A stretch of DNA of 64,000 bases from Paenibacillus wulumuqiensis (GCF_000971965.1 NZ_LAQP01000001.1:124001-188000), one strand, 5' to 3'; shown: positions 51,926 through 62,423, numbered from the stretch's first letter. Numbers and translations are program-made. The notes: generated by a model not told the origin, from the letters alone.

Positions 51926-54523
51926 TTAGATAAACAGATTATGAGCAGCCTGATCGGCCTGACCGAGATAGTAACCGACACCGCCAATTTTAACATTATC
52001 AATCAATTCCTCCTGCTGAATGCCCATTACATCCATAGACATCTGACAGGCGACCATCTCGACGCCGAGTGACGCAGCACTCTGGATCAGTTCCTCCAGG
52101 GAGGCGACTCCTTTTTGCTGCATAATGCCGCGGATCATCCGTGGACCGATACCGAGCATATTCATCTTGGACAGACCCAGCTGACGGCTGCTGCCCGGCA
52201 TCATGGCACCGAACATGCGGCTGATCATATTTTTGCGTACAGGTACCGGCTGCTGTCTGCGCAGTATGCTAAGGCCCCAGAAAGTAAAGAACATGGTTAC
52301 CTTCCGTCCGCTGGCCGCCGCCCCGGTAGCGATAATAAAGGAAGCGATCGCCTTGTCCAGATCTCCGCTAAAAACGACCATGGTGCTTGCAGGGACAGGA
52401 GCGGCAGAGGAAGCCGAGGCAGTCAATGCACTGTCATGCTCTCCCTGATGGATGACTGCCTGATCGCTTTGTCCGTATTTGCGCAGCAGTGCTTCGATCG
52501 TTCCGCTATTGCCACGGCTAATGCCAAGCAGCGAATGACGGGACATGGAAGCCCATGCCTGTATATCCTCATAAAATCCGGGATCGGAAGCGACCACTTT
52601 GAGCGTCTGCCCTTGCTGGAGAGTGTCCATTTTCTGCTTGACCTGAATTAACGGTCCAGGGCAGCTCAGACCACAGACGTTCAGCAGCACCTCCGCCTGA
52701 GATTCCGTTATTGCAGGGGAGACAGCAGCCGACGGAAGAATGGATAGTTTATTGACAGGGACTTCGCTTTTGACAGAAACTGCTGCCGAATGATGATCAA
52801 TGGCTATGGATGTGGGTTGGCCGCTATCCGGTCCCTGTCCCTGTCCCTGTCCCGAAGTCGGTGTACTCGGATTCATTAGCTTGTAGGTTTTGTAGCCCCC
52901 GCTGAGATTTCTCACCTGATAACCATGCTGCGTCAGAATCCGGGCTGCCGTATATCCGCGCAGTCCGACCTGACAGTAGACCCAGATTTCCTTGTTCCGA
53001 TCCAGTTCATCCAGGCGCGAACGCAGTTCGTCGACAGGGATAGAGAGAGAACCCGGCAGATGACCGTTATGATGCTCGATATCTGTGCGTACATCGATGA
53101 GCAGCGTCTGTGCCGTATCGCGGGAAGCGATATCCGTATAGTTCACTGTCCGTACCTGGCCGGTGACGATATTCTCGGCGGAATAGCCGACAATGTTAAC
53201 CGGGTCCTTGGCCGAGGAGTAAGGTGGTGCATAGCTGAGTTCCAGTTCGGTCAGATCACTGACGGTTCCGTTCAGCCGGATCGCTACCGCAATATCGTCG
53301 ATCCGCTTATCCACCCCTTCATAGCCGACGGCCTGAGCGCCGAGAATACGGCCTTCGGGTGTAAATAAAAGCTTGATCGTCAGCGGGGTAGCACCCGGAT
53401 AATAGGAGGCGTGTGAGCTGGGATGTACGATCGTCGACCGGTACGGGATACCCATGCGCTGCAGTGTCTTCTCGTTGCTGCCTGTAGCGGCGCCGGTCAG
53501 ACCGAATACTTTGATAATGGAGGTACCCTGGGTACCTTTGTAAGTGCTGTTCAGACCACCAATCCGGTCGGCGATAATACGGCCCTGCTTGTTCGCCGGT
53601 CCGGCAAGTGGAATGGCGGCAGGCACCTGGTGAATGTAATCCTGTACTTCCACAGCATCACCTGCGGCATATATATGCGGTACACTTGTCTCCAGCTTCT
53701 CGTTGACGATAATATGTCCACGCTTGCCGAGCTGGATGCCGCTGCTGGCGAGAAAGCCGGTATCGGGCGTAACACCTGTAGCAAGGATGACCAGATCGCT
53801 ATGCAGTTCCTGACCGCTGCTCAGCTGTACGGTAATGCCGGATTCGGCTTTTTGGAACGCTTCGACCCGCTGGGAAAATAACAGCTGTACACCATGCTGC
53901 TGCATTTCCTGGGCGAGAGCTGCCGCAATCTCAGGATCATAAGGGGTCAGCAGCTGGCCATTGCTCTCGATCAGCGTCACATCCAGCCCGGCTTCTCTTA
54001 GATTCTCGGCCATCTCCACACCGATGAATCCTCCGCCAATTACTGTTGCTGAACCGTTGTTATTAGCACTAATTAGCTGCTTGATCCGGTCGATATCCGG
54101 GATGTTGCGAACCGTATGGATCAGCGGATGATCGACGCCAGGCAGGGAAGGGATAACCGGCTTGGCTCCGGGGGAGAGGATCAGCTCATCATAATTCTCC
54201 GAATAGTCTCCACGCTCTACGCTTCGGATATGGAGTACCTTCTGTGTGGGATCGACCGACAGTACTTCGCTGTCTGTCCGCACATCTATTCGAAACCGGT
54301 CTGCCATGCCCTGGGGAGTCTGCACCAGCAGCCGTTCCCGATCTGTAATGGAGCCGCCGATGTAATAAGGCAGGCCACAGTTGGCAAAGGAGATATAAGG
54401 TCCTTTTTCCAGCATAATAATCTCCGCGTGTTCGTCGAGCCGGCGCAGCCGGGCGGCTGCAGAAGCTCCGCCTGCCACACCGCCAACAATAAGTACTTTC
54501 CTGGGTTTGATTACTGTGGACAT
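51926..54523 (-). CDS. CoA-disulfide reductase-like protein fused to rhodanese, TusA and DsrE domains
   Basis: 865 residues in four parts. 1-450: FAD/NAD reductase with VLIVGGVAGGASAAARLR and Cys49 in SFANCGLPYYIGG, as in CoA-disulfide reductases. About 460-555: rhodanese with Cys517 in WVYCQVGLRGYTAAR. About 612-680: TusA-like with CPGP Cys621. About 697-865: DsrE/DsrF-like. A 60-residue Gln/Gly/Pro/Ser-rich linker lies between rhodanese and TusA. The series suggests transfer of persulfide sulfur between modules. ArsR is encoded one base upstream, so the pair is an operon. Confidence 0.88.
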   Translation of the reverse strand: MSTVIKPRKVLIVGGVAGGASAAARLRRLDEHAEIIMLEKGPYISFANCGLPYYIGGSITDRERLLVQTPQGMADRFRIDVRTDSEVLSVDPTQKVLHIRSVERGDYSENYDELILSPGAKPVIPSLPGVDHPLIHTVRNIPDIDRIKQLISANNNGSATVIGGGFIGVEMAENLREAGLDVTLIESNGQLLTPYDPEIAAALAQEMQQHGVQLLFSQRVEAFQKAESGITVQLSSGQELHSDLVILATGVTPDTGFLASSGIQLGKRGHIIVNEKLETSVPHIYAAGDAVEVQDYIHQVPAAIPLAGPANKQGRIIADRIGGLNSTYKGTQGTSIIKVFGLTGAATGSNEKTLQRMGIPYRSTIVHPSSHASYYPGATPLTIKLLFTPEGRILGAQAVGYEGVDKRIDDIAVAIRLNGTVSDLTELELSYAPPYSSAKDPVNIVGYSAENIVTGQVRTVNYTDIASRDTAQTLLIDVRTDIEHHNGHLPGSLSIPVDELRSRLDELDRNKEIWVYCQVGLRGYTAARILTQHGYQVRNLSGGYKTYKLMNPSTPTSGQGQGQGPDSGQPTSIAIDHHSAAVSVKSEVPVNKLSILPSAAVSPAITESQAEVLLNVCGLSCPGPLIQVKQKMDTLQQGQTLKVVASDPGFYEDIQAWASMSRHSLLGISRGNSGTIEALLRKYGQSDQAVIHQGEHDSALTASASSAAPVPASTMVVFSGDLDKAIASFIIATGAAASGRKVTMFFTFWGLSILRRQQPVPVRKNMISRMFGAMMPGSSRQLGLSKMNMLGIGPRMIRGIMQQKGVASLEELIQSAASLGVEMVACQMSMDVMGIQQEELIDNVKIGGVGYYLGQADQAAHNLFI

Positions 54524-54524
54524 A

Positions 54525-54827
54525 TTATTCTTCCTCTCCGAAAAAGATGGTAATCAGCTGTTCAATACGTGGATCTGCGATAATATAATTGACTTCAAGT
54601 CCGCTGCGTTCTGTAGTGACGATGCCTGCACTGCGCAGCTTTTGCAGATGCTGGGATACCGTGGACTGGGGCAGATCGAGGCATTGCTGCATATAGGAGA
54701 CATTACATTTCTTTTTGCGCAGCAGTCCGCGCACAATGCAGAGACGTACCGGATGAGAGAGTGCTTTGAGCACTTCAGCGGGTTCATCGTATTTTTTCCA
54801 ATCCTGTATGTTAAAAGCCGAATCCAT
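54525..54827 (-). CDS. ArsR family regulator of the sulfur-handling operon
   Basis: 100 residues. Winged helix: EVLKALSHPVRLCIVRGLL, CNVSYMQQCLDLPQSTVSQHLQKLRSAGIVTTER. Three Cys (in RLC, KKKC and QQC) may form a thiol or persulfide switch, as in BigR/SqrR-like proteins, but the exact Cys positions are not the same. It ends one base before the reductase start. Confidence 0.8.
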   Translation of the reverse strand: MDSAFNIQDWKKYDEPAEVLKALSHPVRLCIVRGLLRKKKCNVSYMQQCLDLPQSTVSQHLQKLRSAGIVTTERSGLEVNYIIADPRIEQLITIFFGEEE

Positions 54828-54929
54828 AACGTATACCTCCTGGGTTTTATTCAGAGCAGATTATGAGTTTGTATATTTACTGGATCGTTAGTGAATTACA
54901 CTTGAATAGTAATCTGAATAGCAATTGTG

Positions 54930-54974
54930 AAATCGTAATATCGTAATATAAAGATATAACGATTTAATAATCAA
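54930..54974 (-). promoter_or_regulatory. Promoter and operator of the sulfur-handling operon
   Basis: Inverted repeat with arms AAATCGTAATATC (54930-54942) and GATATAACGATTT (54953-54965), 12 of 13 matching. On the minus strand it overlaps TTGATT (54969-54974), 17-bp spacer, TTATAT (54946-54951). ArsR autorepression is inferred. The rest of this 369-base gap shows no gene. Confidence 0.6.
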
Positions 54975-55196
54975 CTGTTACATGCAAATTAAAAAAGATC
55001 CCTCGAATCTCTGGTATTTGCCAGCAGGATTTTATACTCTATAAAAAGAGAAGACAATGTAAGGAGAAAGAGGAGACCATGCAAGGCATGGCGTGGCACT
55101 GCGCAAAGAAAACGTAAATGCATCATACATTGTTCGCTTGATTAACAGCGATCGAAGCCAAAGGACCATATTTTTTGTCACAGGAAAGGAAACGTT

Positions 55197-55577
55197 ATGG
55201 GAAAATGGATAGATTATGCGCTTGGTTTTTGTATTGTAGTGATTAATTTCCGTTTGTACGGCAGTACCGGCAATATGGACTACCTGTGGATAGGGCTGAC
55301 GATTGGCATATTTGCCGTTCACCTGGTCTTTTATAAAAGAAAAGAGAATGACAATGAGCAGGAACAGTCAGTCGGTGTAAAAAGAAAACTGCAGACCGAT
55401 CAGAAGCTGCTTTTAACCGGAGTGCTGCTGATGATGCTTAATGTAGGTGTAGTGTATATAGGCGAAGACTATCAGCTGCCAACGATGCTGCCCTGGGTTG
55501 TTATCACCATCCAGTCAGTATTTACACTTATAGCGAGCTGGCATTTGCTCAGAACGAAAAGCAGTGTGACGCGTTAA
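55197..55577 (+). CDS. Hypothetical four-helix membrane protein
   Basis: 126 residues with four hydrophobic segments (about 4-20, 28-46, 72-88, 96-116) and a charged middle loop (YKRKENDNEQEQSVGVKRKLQTDQ). No family recognised. AAAGGAAA precedes the ATG. Monocistronic. Confidence 0.65.
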   Translation: MGKWIDYALGFCIVVINFRLYGSTGNMDYLWIGLTIGIFAVHLVFYKRKENDNEQEQSVGVKRKLQTDQKLLLTGVLLMMLNVGVVYIGEDYQLPTMLPWVVITIQSVFTLIASWHLLRTKSSVTR

Positions 55578-55621
55578 ATAGATCGGTTAACTACTGTACA
55601 TAGACTCTGTAATGCCAACTG

Positions 55622-55685
55622 TTGCATTTAAAAGAATATGTGTTATACTAAAAATATCTTAAATATGAGATATATAATTTAAGAT
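55622..55685 (+). promoter_or_regulatory. Promoter and downstream inverted repeat of the DUF896 gene
   Basis: TTGCAT (55622-55627), 16-bp spacer, TATACT (55644-55649) with an upstream TG. Just downstream, ATCTTAAATAT (55655-55665) and TAATTTAAGAT (55675-55685) form an imperfect dyad near the start of transcription. Confidence 0.5.
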
Positions 55686-55772
55686 AAAAAACTTCCTTTT
55701 CCCAGTACCAAATGGACAGGAACAACTACACCCATTGTCTGCAAAAAGCAGCAATGAAGACGGAGGTATATG

Positions 55773-56003
55773 ATGATCCAGAGCTTACAGCGTATTAATG
55801 AATTGGCCCAAAAACAGCGTGAACACGGTCTGACCGATGTGGAGAGAGAAGAGCAGCGTGTACTGCGTCAGGAATATCTGCGCGAGATTCGCGGCCAGGT
55901 ACTCAGCACCTTTTCCCAGCTGACTGTAGTGGATGCGATGGGGAATGACGTGACACCCGAGAAGCTCCGCGCCGAAAAAGAAAAAGGATTTCAAATCGAT
56001 TAA
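55773..56003 (+). CDS. DUF896 family protein (YnzC-like)
   Basis: 76 residues: INELAQKQREHGLTDVEREEQRVLRQEYLREIRGQVLSTF is the helical-hairpin signature of DUF896. B. subtilis YnzC belongs to the SOS-linked yneA-yneB-ynzC operon, but yneA is not here. GGAGG precedes two ATGs; the second (55773) is better spaced. Confidence 0.85.
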   Translation: MIQSLQRINELAQKQREHGLTDVEREEQRVLRQEYLREIRGQVLSTFSQLTVVDAMGNDVTPEKLRAEKEKGFQID

Positions 56004-56058
56004 ACCATGACCATTCATCTGGCCCAGCCGCTAACTGATGATGGTCATCCCCACTCCA

Positions 56059-56127
56059 GGCATCCCTGATGACGAGTATTTACGAACTGCAAGGTTCGAT
56101 AATGACTCGTATAGGGATGCTTTTTTG
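56059..56127 (+). terminator. Terminator after the DUF896 gene
   Basis: Stem GCATCCCT..ACGAGT / ACTCGT..AGGGATGC, then six T. Confidence 0.85.
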
Positions 56128-56334
56128 TTGTGACAGAAATCATTTCCTGTTTTATCCATTCTATTTGGGATATGACGTTTAGGTGCCTCTATAGAAGGTT
56201 ATATGAAAAAAAGCCGGACTTTTAACATGGCAGTTCATACGAGCACCGGCATATGCATTTCATTCGTACTTACCCCATATTCTGAAACCAAAGACAGATT
56301 ATGAAGACCAGAATCGATTCCAAGAGGTGAATAC

Positions 56335-56913
56335 ATGAACAAAACGCTGGATAAAAGAACACAGATTGTCGAAGCGTCTTTGGCGCTGTTTGCCGAGCGA
56401 GGCTTTGACGGCACGACCGTACCCGAGATCGCCGTGCGGGCGAATGTAGGGGCAGGTACGATTTATCGCTATTTCGCCAGCAAGGAAGCGCTGGTCAATG
56501 CGCTGTTTCAGGATCATCTGTTCCGCTTGCATGAGAGCTTTAAGCAGGATTTTCCGCAGGGTGCTGATGCGCGGGAGCAGTTCCGGCATATTATTAGCAG
56601 ACTGACCGAGTTTGCCGGGACCGATTTGAATGCTTTGCAATTTATCGACACCCATTATTATTTCAGATTGCTGGATGAGCAGAGTCTGGCGGTGTATCAC
56701 AAACTGATGGCTTTTCTGGATGGATTTATCCATACCGGCCAGCAGCAGGGCATGATCAAGAATCTGCCTTCCGATACCCTGATTCTGATGGTGTTCGGTG
56801 CCTTTCTCGGCATGTGCAAGCAGCAGATGACCTCGATCCCGTTCACTGATGAACAGTCGCTGCTACAGCAGGCCGATCAATGCTGCTGGGATATGATTGC
56901 TGTCCATATTTGA
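56335..56913 (+). CDS. TetR family repressor (FatR-like)
   Basis: 192 residues. N-terminal [49 protein letters not shown]. The C-terminal ligand domain is all-helical with several aromatic residues. It lies upstream of a CYP102-type P450 gene, as FatR (BscR/YrhI) does with CYP102A3 in B. subtilis, where fatty acids release repression. AGAGGTG precedes the ATG. Confidence 0.82.
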   Translation: MNKTLDKRTQIVEASLALFAERGFDGTTVPEIAVRANVGAGTIYRYFASKEALVNALFQDHLFRLHESFKQDFPQGADAREQFRHIISRLTEFAGTDLNALQFIDTHYYFRLLDEQSLAVYHKLMAFLDGFIHTGQQQGMIKNLPSDTLILMVFGAFLGMCKQQMTSIPFTDEQSLLQQADQCCWDMIAVHI

Positions 56914-56925
56914 AAAAGCCCATGC

Positions 56926-56955
56926 ATTTGATATATCATATTCGTCATATCAAAT
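56926..56955. promoter_or_regulatory. Inverted repeat between the TetR and P450 genes
   Basis: Perfect arms ATTTGATAT (56926-56934) and ATATCAAAT (56947-56955). It may be a second operator or part of the promoter. Confidence 0.4.
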
Positions 56956-56968
56956 GGCATGTCATAAA

Positions 56969-56988
56969 CGGAATGAATATTCATTCCG
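56969..56988. promoter_or_regulatory. Perfect 20-bp palindrome, candidate TetR operator
   Basis: CGGAATGAATATTCATTCCG is self-complementary over all 20 bases and lies 50 bases before the P450 start. The core TGAATATTCA resembles operators of fatty-acid-responsive TetR proteins such as FadR and FatR. Confidence 0.75.
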
Positions 56989-57037
56989 CTTAATTGTTAT
57001 CATAATTATTGCATATCCAGACAGGAGGAGATTCATA

Positions 57038-60000
57038 ATGTCAACAATTCCACAACCCAAAACATTTGGCCCTCTAGGCAACCTGCCGCTGATCGATGCG
57101 GAACATCCGGTGGAAAGCGTCATGAAGCTGCTCGATGAACATGGGCCACTGATCCGGCTGGGATTCCCGGACCGCGAGGAGATCTACACATCCGATCCCA
57201 ACCTGGTCAAGGAGCTGTCCGACGAATCCAAGTTTGATAAAAATGTATGGAGTCCGCTGCAGCGGGTGCGTCCTTTTGCCGGAGACGGATTGTTCACCAG
57301 CTGGACGGATGAACCCAACTGGGGCAAAGCGCATCGTCTGCTAATGCCAAGCTTCAGCCAGCGCGCCATGCAGGATTATCATGACAAAATGGTCGATATC
57401 GCTGTCCAGCTGGTCCAGAAATGGTCCCGGCTGAACCGTGACGAACTCGTCGAGGTGTCAGATGATATGACCCGCCTCACCCTGGATACGATCGGACTAT
57501 GTGCATTTAATTACCGGTTTAACAGCTTTTACAGCAAGGAAGCTCATCCATTTGTGGAAAGTATGGTCGAAGCGCTGGATGAGGCGATGAACCAGGGACA
57601 CCGACTGGAAATCCAGAACAAGCTGGCCCTGCACAAAAAGCGTGAATTTCAGAAAAATATCGACTATATGTTCGAAGTGGCAGACGGACTGATCCAGCAG
57701 CGCAAGGAAAACGGGGATCATGGGGAAAATGATCTGCTCAGCCGCATGCTGAGCGGCATCGATCCAGAGACCGGAGACAAGCTGCCGGATGAGAATATCC
57801 GCTATCAGATGATTACGTTCCTGATCGCCGGTCATGAGACGACCAGTGGACTGTTGTCCTTTGCCCTCTATTTCCTGCTCAATAATCCGGACAAGCTGGA
57901 AAAGGCACGTGCGGAAGTGGATCGGGTGCTGGCTGATCCGGTGCCGGGTTACAAGCAGGTGCGTGATCTGAAGTATATCCGCATGATTCTGAGAGAAGCG
58001 CTGCGACTGTGGCCGACCGCGCCTGCCTTTTCCCGGATGGCGAGAGAAGATACGATGCTGGCAGGCAAGTATCCGCTGCAAAAAGGACAGAGTGTCAATA
58101 TCATCAGTCCGTCGCTGCATCGCAACCGGGAGGTCTGGGGCGATAATGCCGAAGCATTTATACCGGAGCGGTTTGAGGATGAGTCGCAGATTCCCGAGCA
58201 TGCCTACAAGCCATTCGGTCACGGAATGAGGGCCTGCATCGGTCAGCAGTTTGCCATGTATGAAGCGACACTCGTACTCGGTATGCTGGTGAAACATTTT
58301 GAATTCGAGGATGCCGAGAACTACCAGCTCCACATTCGTGAGACGCTGACACTGAAGCCGGATGGATTCCGCATGAAGGTACATCCGCGCACTGCCCGTG
58401 TCGCTGTAGCCATACCGGGTACCGAAGCCACAGAGCAGCAGGTCGAACCCGAAGTATCCAAAGCGGTGCAAAAGCATGACACTCCGCTGCTCGCTCTCTA
58501 TGGCTCCAACCTGGGCACATCCGAAGCGGTCGCCCGGGAACTGGAGGAAGGCGGGAAAACCTACGGCTTCCAGACCGCAGCTGCACCGCTCGATGATTAT
58601 GCAGGCAATCTGCCGCAGGATGGCGTGCTGATGATCGTGGCTTCCTCCTACAATGGTCAGCCAACCGGCAATGCGGAGAAATTTGTCAGCTGGCTGCAGA
58701 ATGCCGACGATCACAGCTGTCAGGGTGTAAAATACGTCGTATTCGGCTGTGGTGATCATAACTGGGCGAGTACGTACCAGCGCATTCCCAAGCTGATCGA
58801 TGAACTGCTGGAACAGAAAGGGGCCGAGCGTATCTTCCGCCGCGGCGAAGGCGATGCGAGCGGTGACTTTGAGATGCAGCTGGACGAGTGGAGAAGTGAA
58901 CTATGGCCGGAACTGTTCAAGATTTTCAATGTGGATATTAATGAACAGGAACTCAAAAAGGAAAATGCCATTCAGGTACAGTTCGTGAATTCACCAGTGG
59001 GCAGTCCGCTCGTGCGCAGCTATAACGCACTGGAATGCGAAGTGCTGGAAGCATATGAGCTGCAGCAGCCGGACAGCGGACGCAGCACGCTTCATCTGGA
59101 TATTGCCCTGCCGCATGGGGAGACGTATCATGAAGGCGACCATATGGGCATCATCCCGCGTAACCCGCAGTCTCTCGTACAGCGTGTACTACGCCGGTTC
59201 CGTATGGATGGCGGCGAGCGTATCCGAATTACGGGTAAAGGCAGCAGCGCCGCCTATCTGCCGCTGGATCGACCGGTATCGATCATGGAGCTGCTAACGC
59301 TGAGCGTCGAACTGCAGGACGTGGCGACCCGTGCCCAGATCCGGGCGATGGCCGACAACAACCAGTGCCCGCCGCACCGCAAGGAACTGGAAGCACTGCT
59401 GGACAATGAGACGTATCACCGGGAGATTTTACAGAAGCGGGTGACCTTGCTGGATCTCATGGAGGACTATATGTCCTGTGAAATGTCGTTCGAGCAGTTC
59501 CTCGGACTGCTGCCTGCGCTGAAGCCTAGGTACTATTCCATCTCCAGCTCGCCGGCGGTACAGCCGGGTCGTGCCAGCATCACGGTCAGCGTGGTGGCCG
59601 GACCTGCGCGCAGCGGTAAAGGGGAATTCTACGGGATTGCGACCAGCTATCTGTCAGCAGTGAAGAAGGGTGATACGGTACTAATGTTCATTCGTTCACC
59701 ACGTTCGGGGTTCGATCTGCCGCAAGATCCACAGACGCCAATCATCATGGTCGGCCCGGGTACCGGGGTGGCACCATTCCGCGGATTCCTGCAGGCGCGT
59801 CATCATATGAAGCAGCAGGGAACAGCGCTCGGCGAAGCCAGATTGTACTTTGGCTGCCGCACACCGGACAAGGATTATCTGTACCGGAATGAACTGGAAC
59901 GTTATGCGGACGAAGGAATCGTCAAGCTGTACACTGCCTTTTCCCGTCAGGAGCCGGATCACAAGCAGTACGTGCAGGATATGATGCGCGAACATGCGGA

Positions 60001-60199
60001 AGAGCTGATCAGTCTGATCGGTCAGGGAGCCAAGCTGTACATTTGCGGTGACGGCAACAAGATGGCACCGGATGTGGAAAAGGCCCTGCAGGAAATGTAC
60101 AGCGAGGTGCATCAGGTGAGCGCCGAGCAGGCAGAGCAGTGGCTCGGTGAGCTGCAGCAGAATGGACATTATGTGAAGGACGTATGGACAGGCATCTGA
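57038..60199 (+). CDS. Self-sufficient cytochrome P450/NADPH reductase (CYP102 type)
   Basis: 1053 residues in the order of P450 BM3. P450 domain (1-470): [25 protein letters not shown] (oxygen-activating Thr), and heme loop [11 protein letters not shown] with Cys400. FMN domain (about 485-630): [23 protein letters not shown] reductase (about 655-1053): [24 protein letters not shown] and the C-terminal DVWTG. It hydroxylates fatty acids near the end of the chain. ATG 57038 follows AGGAGGAG. Confidence 0.95.
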   Translation: MSTIPQPKTFGPLGNLPLIDAEHPVESVMKLLDEHGPLIRLGFPDREEIYTSDPNLVKELSDESKFDKNVWSPLQRVRPFAGDGLFTSWTDEPNWGKAHRLLMPSFSQRAMQDYHDKMVDIAVQLVQKWSRLNRDELVEVSDDMTRLTLDTIGLCAFNYRFNSFYSKEAHPFVESMVEALDEAMNQGHRLEIQNKLALHKKREFQKNIDYMFEVADGLIQQRKENGDHGENDLLSRMLSGIDPETGDKLPDENIRYQMITFLIAGHETTSGLLSFALYFLLNNPDKLEKARAEVDRVLADPVPGYKQVRDLKYIRMILREALRLWPTAPAFSRMAREDTMLAGKYPLQKGQSVNIISPSLHRNREVWGDNAEAFIPERFEDESQIPEHAYKPFGHGMRACIGQQFAMYEATLVLGMLVKHFEFEDAENYQLHIRETLTLKPDGFRMKVHPRTARVAVAIPGTEATEQQVEPEVSKAVQKHDTPLLALYGSNLGTSEAVARELEEGGKTYGFQTAAAPLDDYAGNLPQDGVLMIVASSYNGQPTGNAEKFVSWLQNADDHSCQGVKYVVFGCGDHNWASTYQRIPKLIDELLEQKGAERIFRRGEGDASGDFEMQLDEWRSELWPELFKIFNVDINEQELKKENAIQVQFVNSPVGSPLVRSYNALECEVLEAYELQQPDSGRSTLHLDIALPHGETYHEGDHMGIIPRNPQSLVQRVLRRFRMDGGERIRITGKGSSAAYLPLDRPVSIMELLTLSVELQDVATRAQIRAMADNNQCPPHRKELEALLDNETYHREILQKRVTLLDLMEDYMSCEMSFEQFLGLLPALKPRYYSISSSPAVQPGRASITVSVVAGPARSGKGEFYGIATSYLSAVKKGDTVLMFIRSPRSGFDLPQDPQTPIIMVGPGTGVAPFRGFLQARHHMKQQGTALGEARLYFGCRTPDKDYLYRNELERYADEGIVKLYTAFSRQEPDHKQYVQDMMREHAEELISLIGQGAKLYICGDGNKMAPDVEKALQEMYSEVHQVSAEQAEQWLGELQQNGHYVKDVWTGI

Positions 60200-60303
60200 C
60201 CAAACCATCACAATAAATACGTCCATACAATAAGAGAGAATATGACATCCAACAAATAGGCAGAAAAAAATATCCAAAAAGCGATTGAAAGAGCATCAAA
60301 AGC

Positions 60304-60367
60304 ACTCCCGATCTGCCTGTCAGTGTCCTACAAGGGTATCTGACAGGTAGACGGGAGTATTTTTTGC
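60304..60367 (+). terminator. Terminator after the P450 gene
   Basis: Stem ACTCCCG..CTGCCTGTCAG / CTGACAGGTAG.CGGGAGT followed by six T. Confidence 0.9.
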
Positions 60368-60474
60368 GGTGTTTTTAATCCCCCTTAACAATCGGATTAT
60401 ATAGTGGAAGAGAGGCGAATAAATTATCATTTGTCAGCACAGACCAACTTTGCGATGCAAGGAGGCAAGGCAGG

Positions 60475-60846
60475 ATGCATAAAGACTATGAAAGCAGGTA
60501 TCCAATCAGCGATGAGACCTGTCTGGATATGACACAGGAAGAGCTGTACCGATACAATATTGCGCTGGACTATCACAAGCTGAAGTATAAAATATTCATG
60601 TTCTGGATTCCGTTTGAAATACTGCTGCTCAACTTTACCATTATGATGATTTACGCCCTGGATATTCTGGAGAGGATCGATGAACTGCATATTCCATATG
60701 ATGCGGAACTGCTCTTCTGGGGGATACCCGCCGCCTGTACTGTAGTGGTCTGTATGATATTCGGTACACTGCATATGATTGCCACCCGCAAACAGAAGAT
60801 TATCTCCAGGCATCTGAATCCCGGCTATTATCCGGTACGAGAATAA
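60475..60846 (+). CDS. Hypothetical two-helix membrane protein
   Basis: 123 residues. A hydrophilic start (MHKDYESRYPISDETCLDM), two membrane helices (about 40-62 and 80-102) and a basic tail (ATRKQKIISRHLNPG). Unrecognised. AAGGAGG is upstream, though about 12 bases away. Confidence 0.65.
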   Translation: MHKDYESRYPISDETCLDMTQEELYRYNIALDYHKLKYKIFMFWIPFEILLLNFTIMMIYALDILERIDELHIPYDAELLFWGIPAACTVVVCMIFGTLHMIATRKQKIISRHLNPGYYPVRE

Positions 60847-61155
60847 TTTGTTGTATACCCGGCTTTGCCGCTCGTCCAATAATTGTCCCGTACCAAATCT
60901 ACTCGGTATATTCATAAATACTTCCATGGAAGCGATAATGATAATAAATACTATCGTTTTACATATTTACATATGAGCATAGTAATAAGTGGTTACAGGG
61001 TGCACAATCTTGTCTATATTACCGGTAATTCGCTGGATGTGGAGAATTATGGCGAGAGTGGGAAGATGAGATATATGTAGCTTCTAATGGATAAGTAACC
61101 ATAAGAAACCTGAATTGTAAAATAAGCCGAATAACTATACCGATTGTACAATATG

Positions 61156-61197
61156 GAGTGCTGAAAAGTGTAATGGCTTTTCGGCACTCTTTTTTTA
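61156..61197 (+). terminator. Terminator in a 470-base gap
   Basis: Stem GAGTGCTGAAAAG / CTTTTCGGCACTC, then seven T. The gap 60847-61316 contains only a weak 65-codon frame that I do not accept as a gene, so this may end the two-helix protein transcript. Confidence 0.85.
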
Positions 61198-61316
61198 TAT
61201 ACTGTCTGAGGTCCGCGATGTTTACCCGATCTCTGTAAAGCATTGTTCATAATCAAAACTGGTCGGAATATTTGTCAGCGTATACAATGGAAACAAATGC
61301 CGATGGAGGTGGGGAT

Positions 61317-61607
61317 ATGGCAAACTTTTATTGTAAAAATCATAAGGATCGCATAGCACTGCATCAGTGCTCCCGCTGCAGCAAGCCGCTGTGTGAGGAG
61401 TGCTACAGTCCGGAGATGGATGCCTGCCGGGTCAACTGTGATGCAGATATTCCGATCGCTCCGCGGTTTCAGCGCCCGAACATGGATGAACCGCAACCGC
61501 GCAAATTCAACTGGTTCCTGCAGGTGATTGTACCGATTCTCGCGGCTATAGGCGGATTGACCCTGTTGTTGTTTGCGATATGCGGAGCCATGCTGTTTGG
61601 CATGTAA
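61317..61607 (+). CDS. Small membrane protein with a B-box-like zinc finger
   Basis: 96 residues. The N-terminal YCKNHKDRIALHQCSRCSKPLCEECYSP has the Cys/His spacing of B-box zinc fingers found in small bacterial membrane proteins; a further Cys pair follows (DACRVNCD). One C-terminal membrane helix (about 68-94). ATG 61317 follows GGAGGTGGGG. It is 21 bases before the Lgt-like gene and probably in its operon. Confidence 0.75.
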   Translation: MANFYCKNHKDRIALHQCSRCSKPLCEECYSPEMDACRVNCDADIPIAPRFQRPNMDEPQPRKFNWFLQVIVPILAAIGGLTLLLFAICGAMLFGM

Positions 61608-61628
61608 CGAGGGGAAAGGAGAGGAATC

Positions 61629-62423
61629 ATGGAATTTCCGGTATATCTACATATTGGCTCATGGCGGATTCATCCGCATGTGCTGTTCGAGACGCTGTCC
61701 TACTTTATCGGGTTCCGTGTATATCTGTGGACACGGCGTTCAAGTCAGATGAGCAAGCTGGTGAGCCTGCAGATTCTTGCAGGGACCATACTTGGTGCTG
61801 CGCTGGGAGCGAAGCTGCTGTTCTGGCTGGAAGATCCGGCAGCGACCTGGGAGCAGCTGAGTCAGGGACATTTGCTCTGGGGAGGCAAGACGATTGTCGG
61901 CGGCCTGCTGGGTGGTCTGATCGGCGTGGAGCTGACCAAGCGGCTGGTCGGGTGGAAAAGCTCGACTGGAGATGATTTTGTATATCCGCTCATCCTCGGG
62001 ATTGCGATCGGACGAATCGGCTGCTTCCTGACCGGACTCGATGATCATACGTATGGGATCGCGACCACCTGGGTGACCGGTGTCGATTTTGGAGATGGCA
62101 TTCTGCGCCATCCGACACAATTGTACGAGATCGCTTTCCTGGTTGTACTGGCGATTCTGCTCATTCCACTGTATCGCCAGAGCCGCGGACAATTGGCAGC
62201 AGCGGGTACAGGCTATCTATCCGGCAGGATGTTCCAATGGTTCATGGCCGGTTATCTGCTGTTCCGGTTCGCTATTGAATTCATCAAGCCGACGCTGCAT
62301 CCCTATCTGGGGCTGAACAATATCCAGCTCGCCTGCCTGGCCGGACTGATCTATTACGGCTGGCTCCTGTTTGGCAAAGGCCCGCAGCAGCGCACAGCTG
62401 TCACCGCAGACTATTCGGGTTGA
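61629..62423 (+). CDS. Lgt paralogue (prolipoprotein diacylglyceryl transferase family), non-canonical
   Basis: 264 residues, about seven helices, Lgt-like fold. The signature region reads GIAIGRIGCFLTGLDDHTYG, where true Lgt has GRxGNFxN; the Asn is Cys here. The GGLxxHG loop reads WGGKTIVGGLLGG, lacking the catalytic-region His. A late FRFAIEFIKP keeps the Arg/Glu of Lgt. These differences argue for a phosphatidylglycerol-handling enzyme with another acceptor, not the housekeeping Lgt; that is inference. AAAGGAGAGG precedes the ATG. Confidence 0.75.
   Translation: MEFPVYLHIGSWRIHPHVLFETLSYFIGFRVYLWTRRSSQMSKLVSLQILAGTILGAALGAKLLFWLEDPAATWEQLSQGHLLWGGKTIVGGLLGGLIGVELTKRLVGWKSSTGDDFVYPLILGIAIGRIGCFLTGLDDHTYGIATTWVTGVDFGDGILRHPTQLYEIAFLVVLAILLIPLYRQSRGQLAAAGTGYLSGRMFQWFMAGYLLFRFAIEFIKPTLHPYLGLNNIQLACLAGLIYYGWLLFGKGPQQRTAVTADYSG

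Noticed and set aside
52805-52865. Short repeats in the multidomain reductase linker considered as a tandem-repeat element
   Set aside because: They are a low-complexity coding linker (Gly/Gln/Pro/Ser) in frame with flanking domains.
60883-61080. A 65-codon frame in the 470-base gap
   Set aside because: No ribosome site, no homology by eye and AT-rich intergenic composition.
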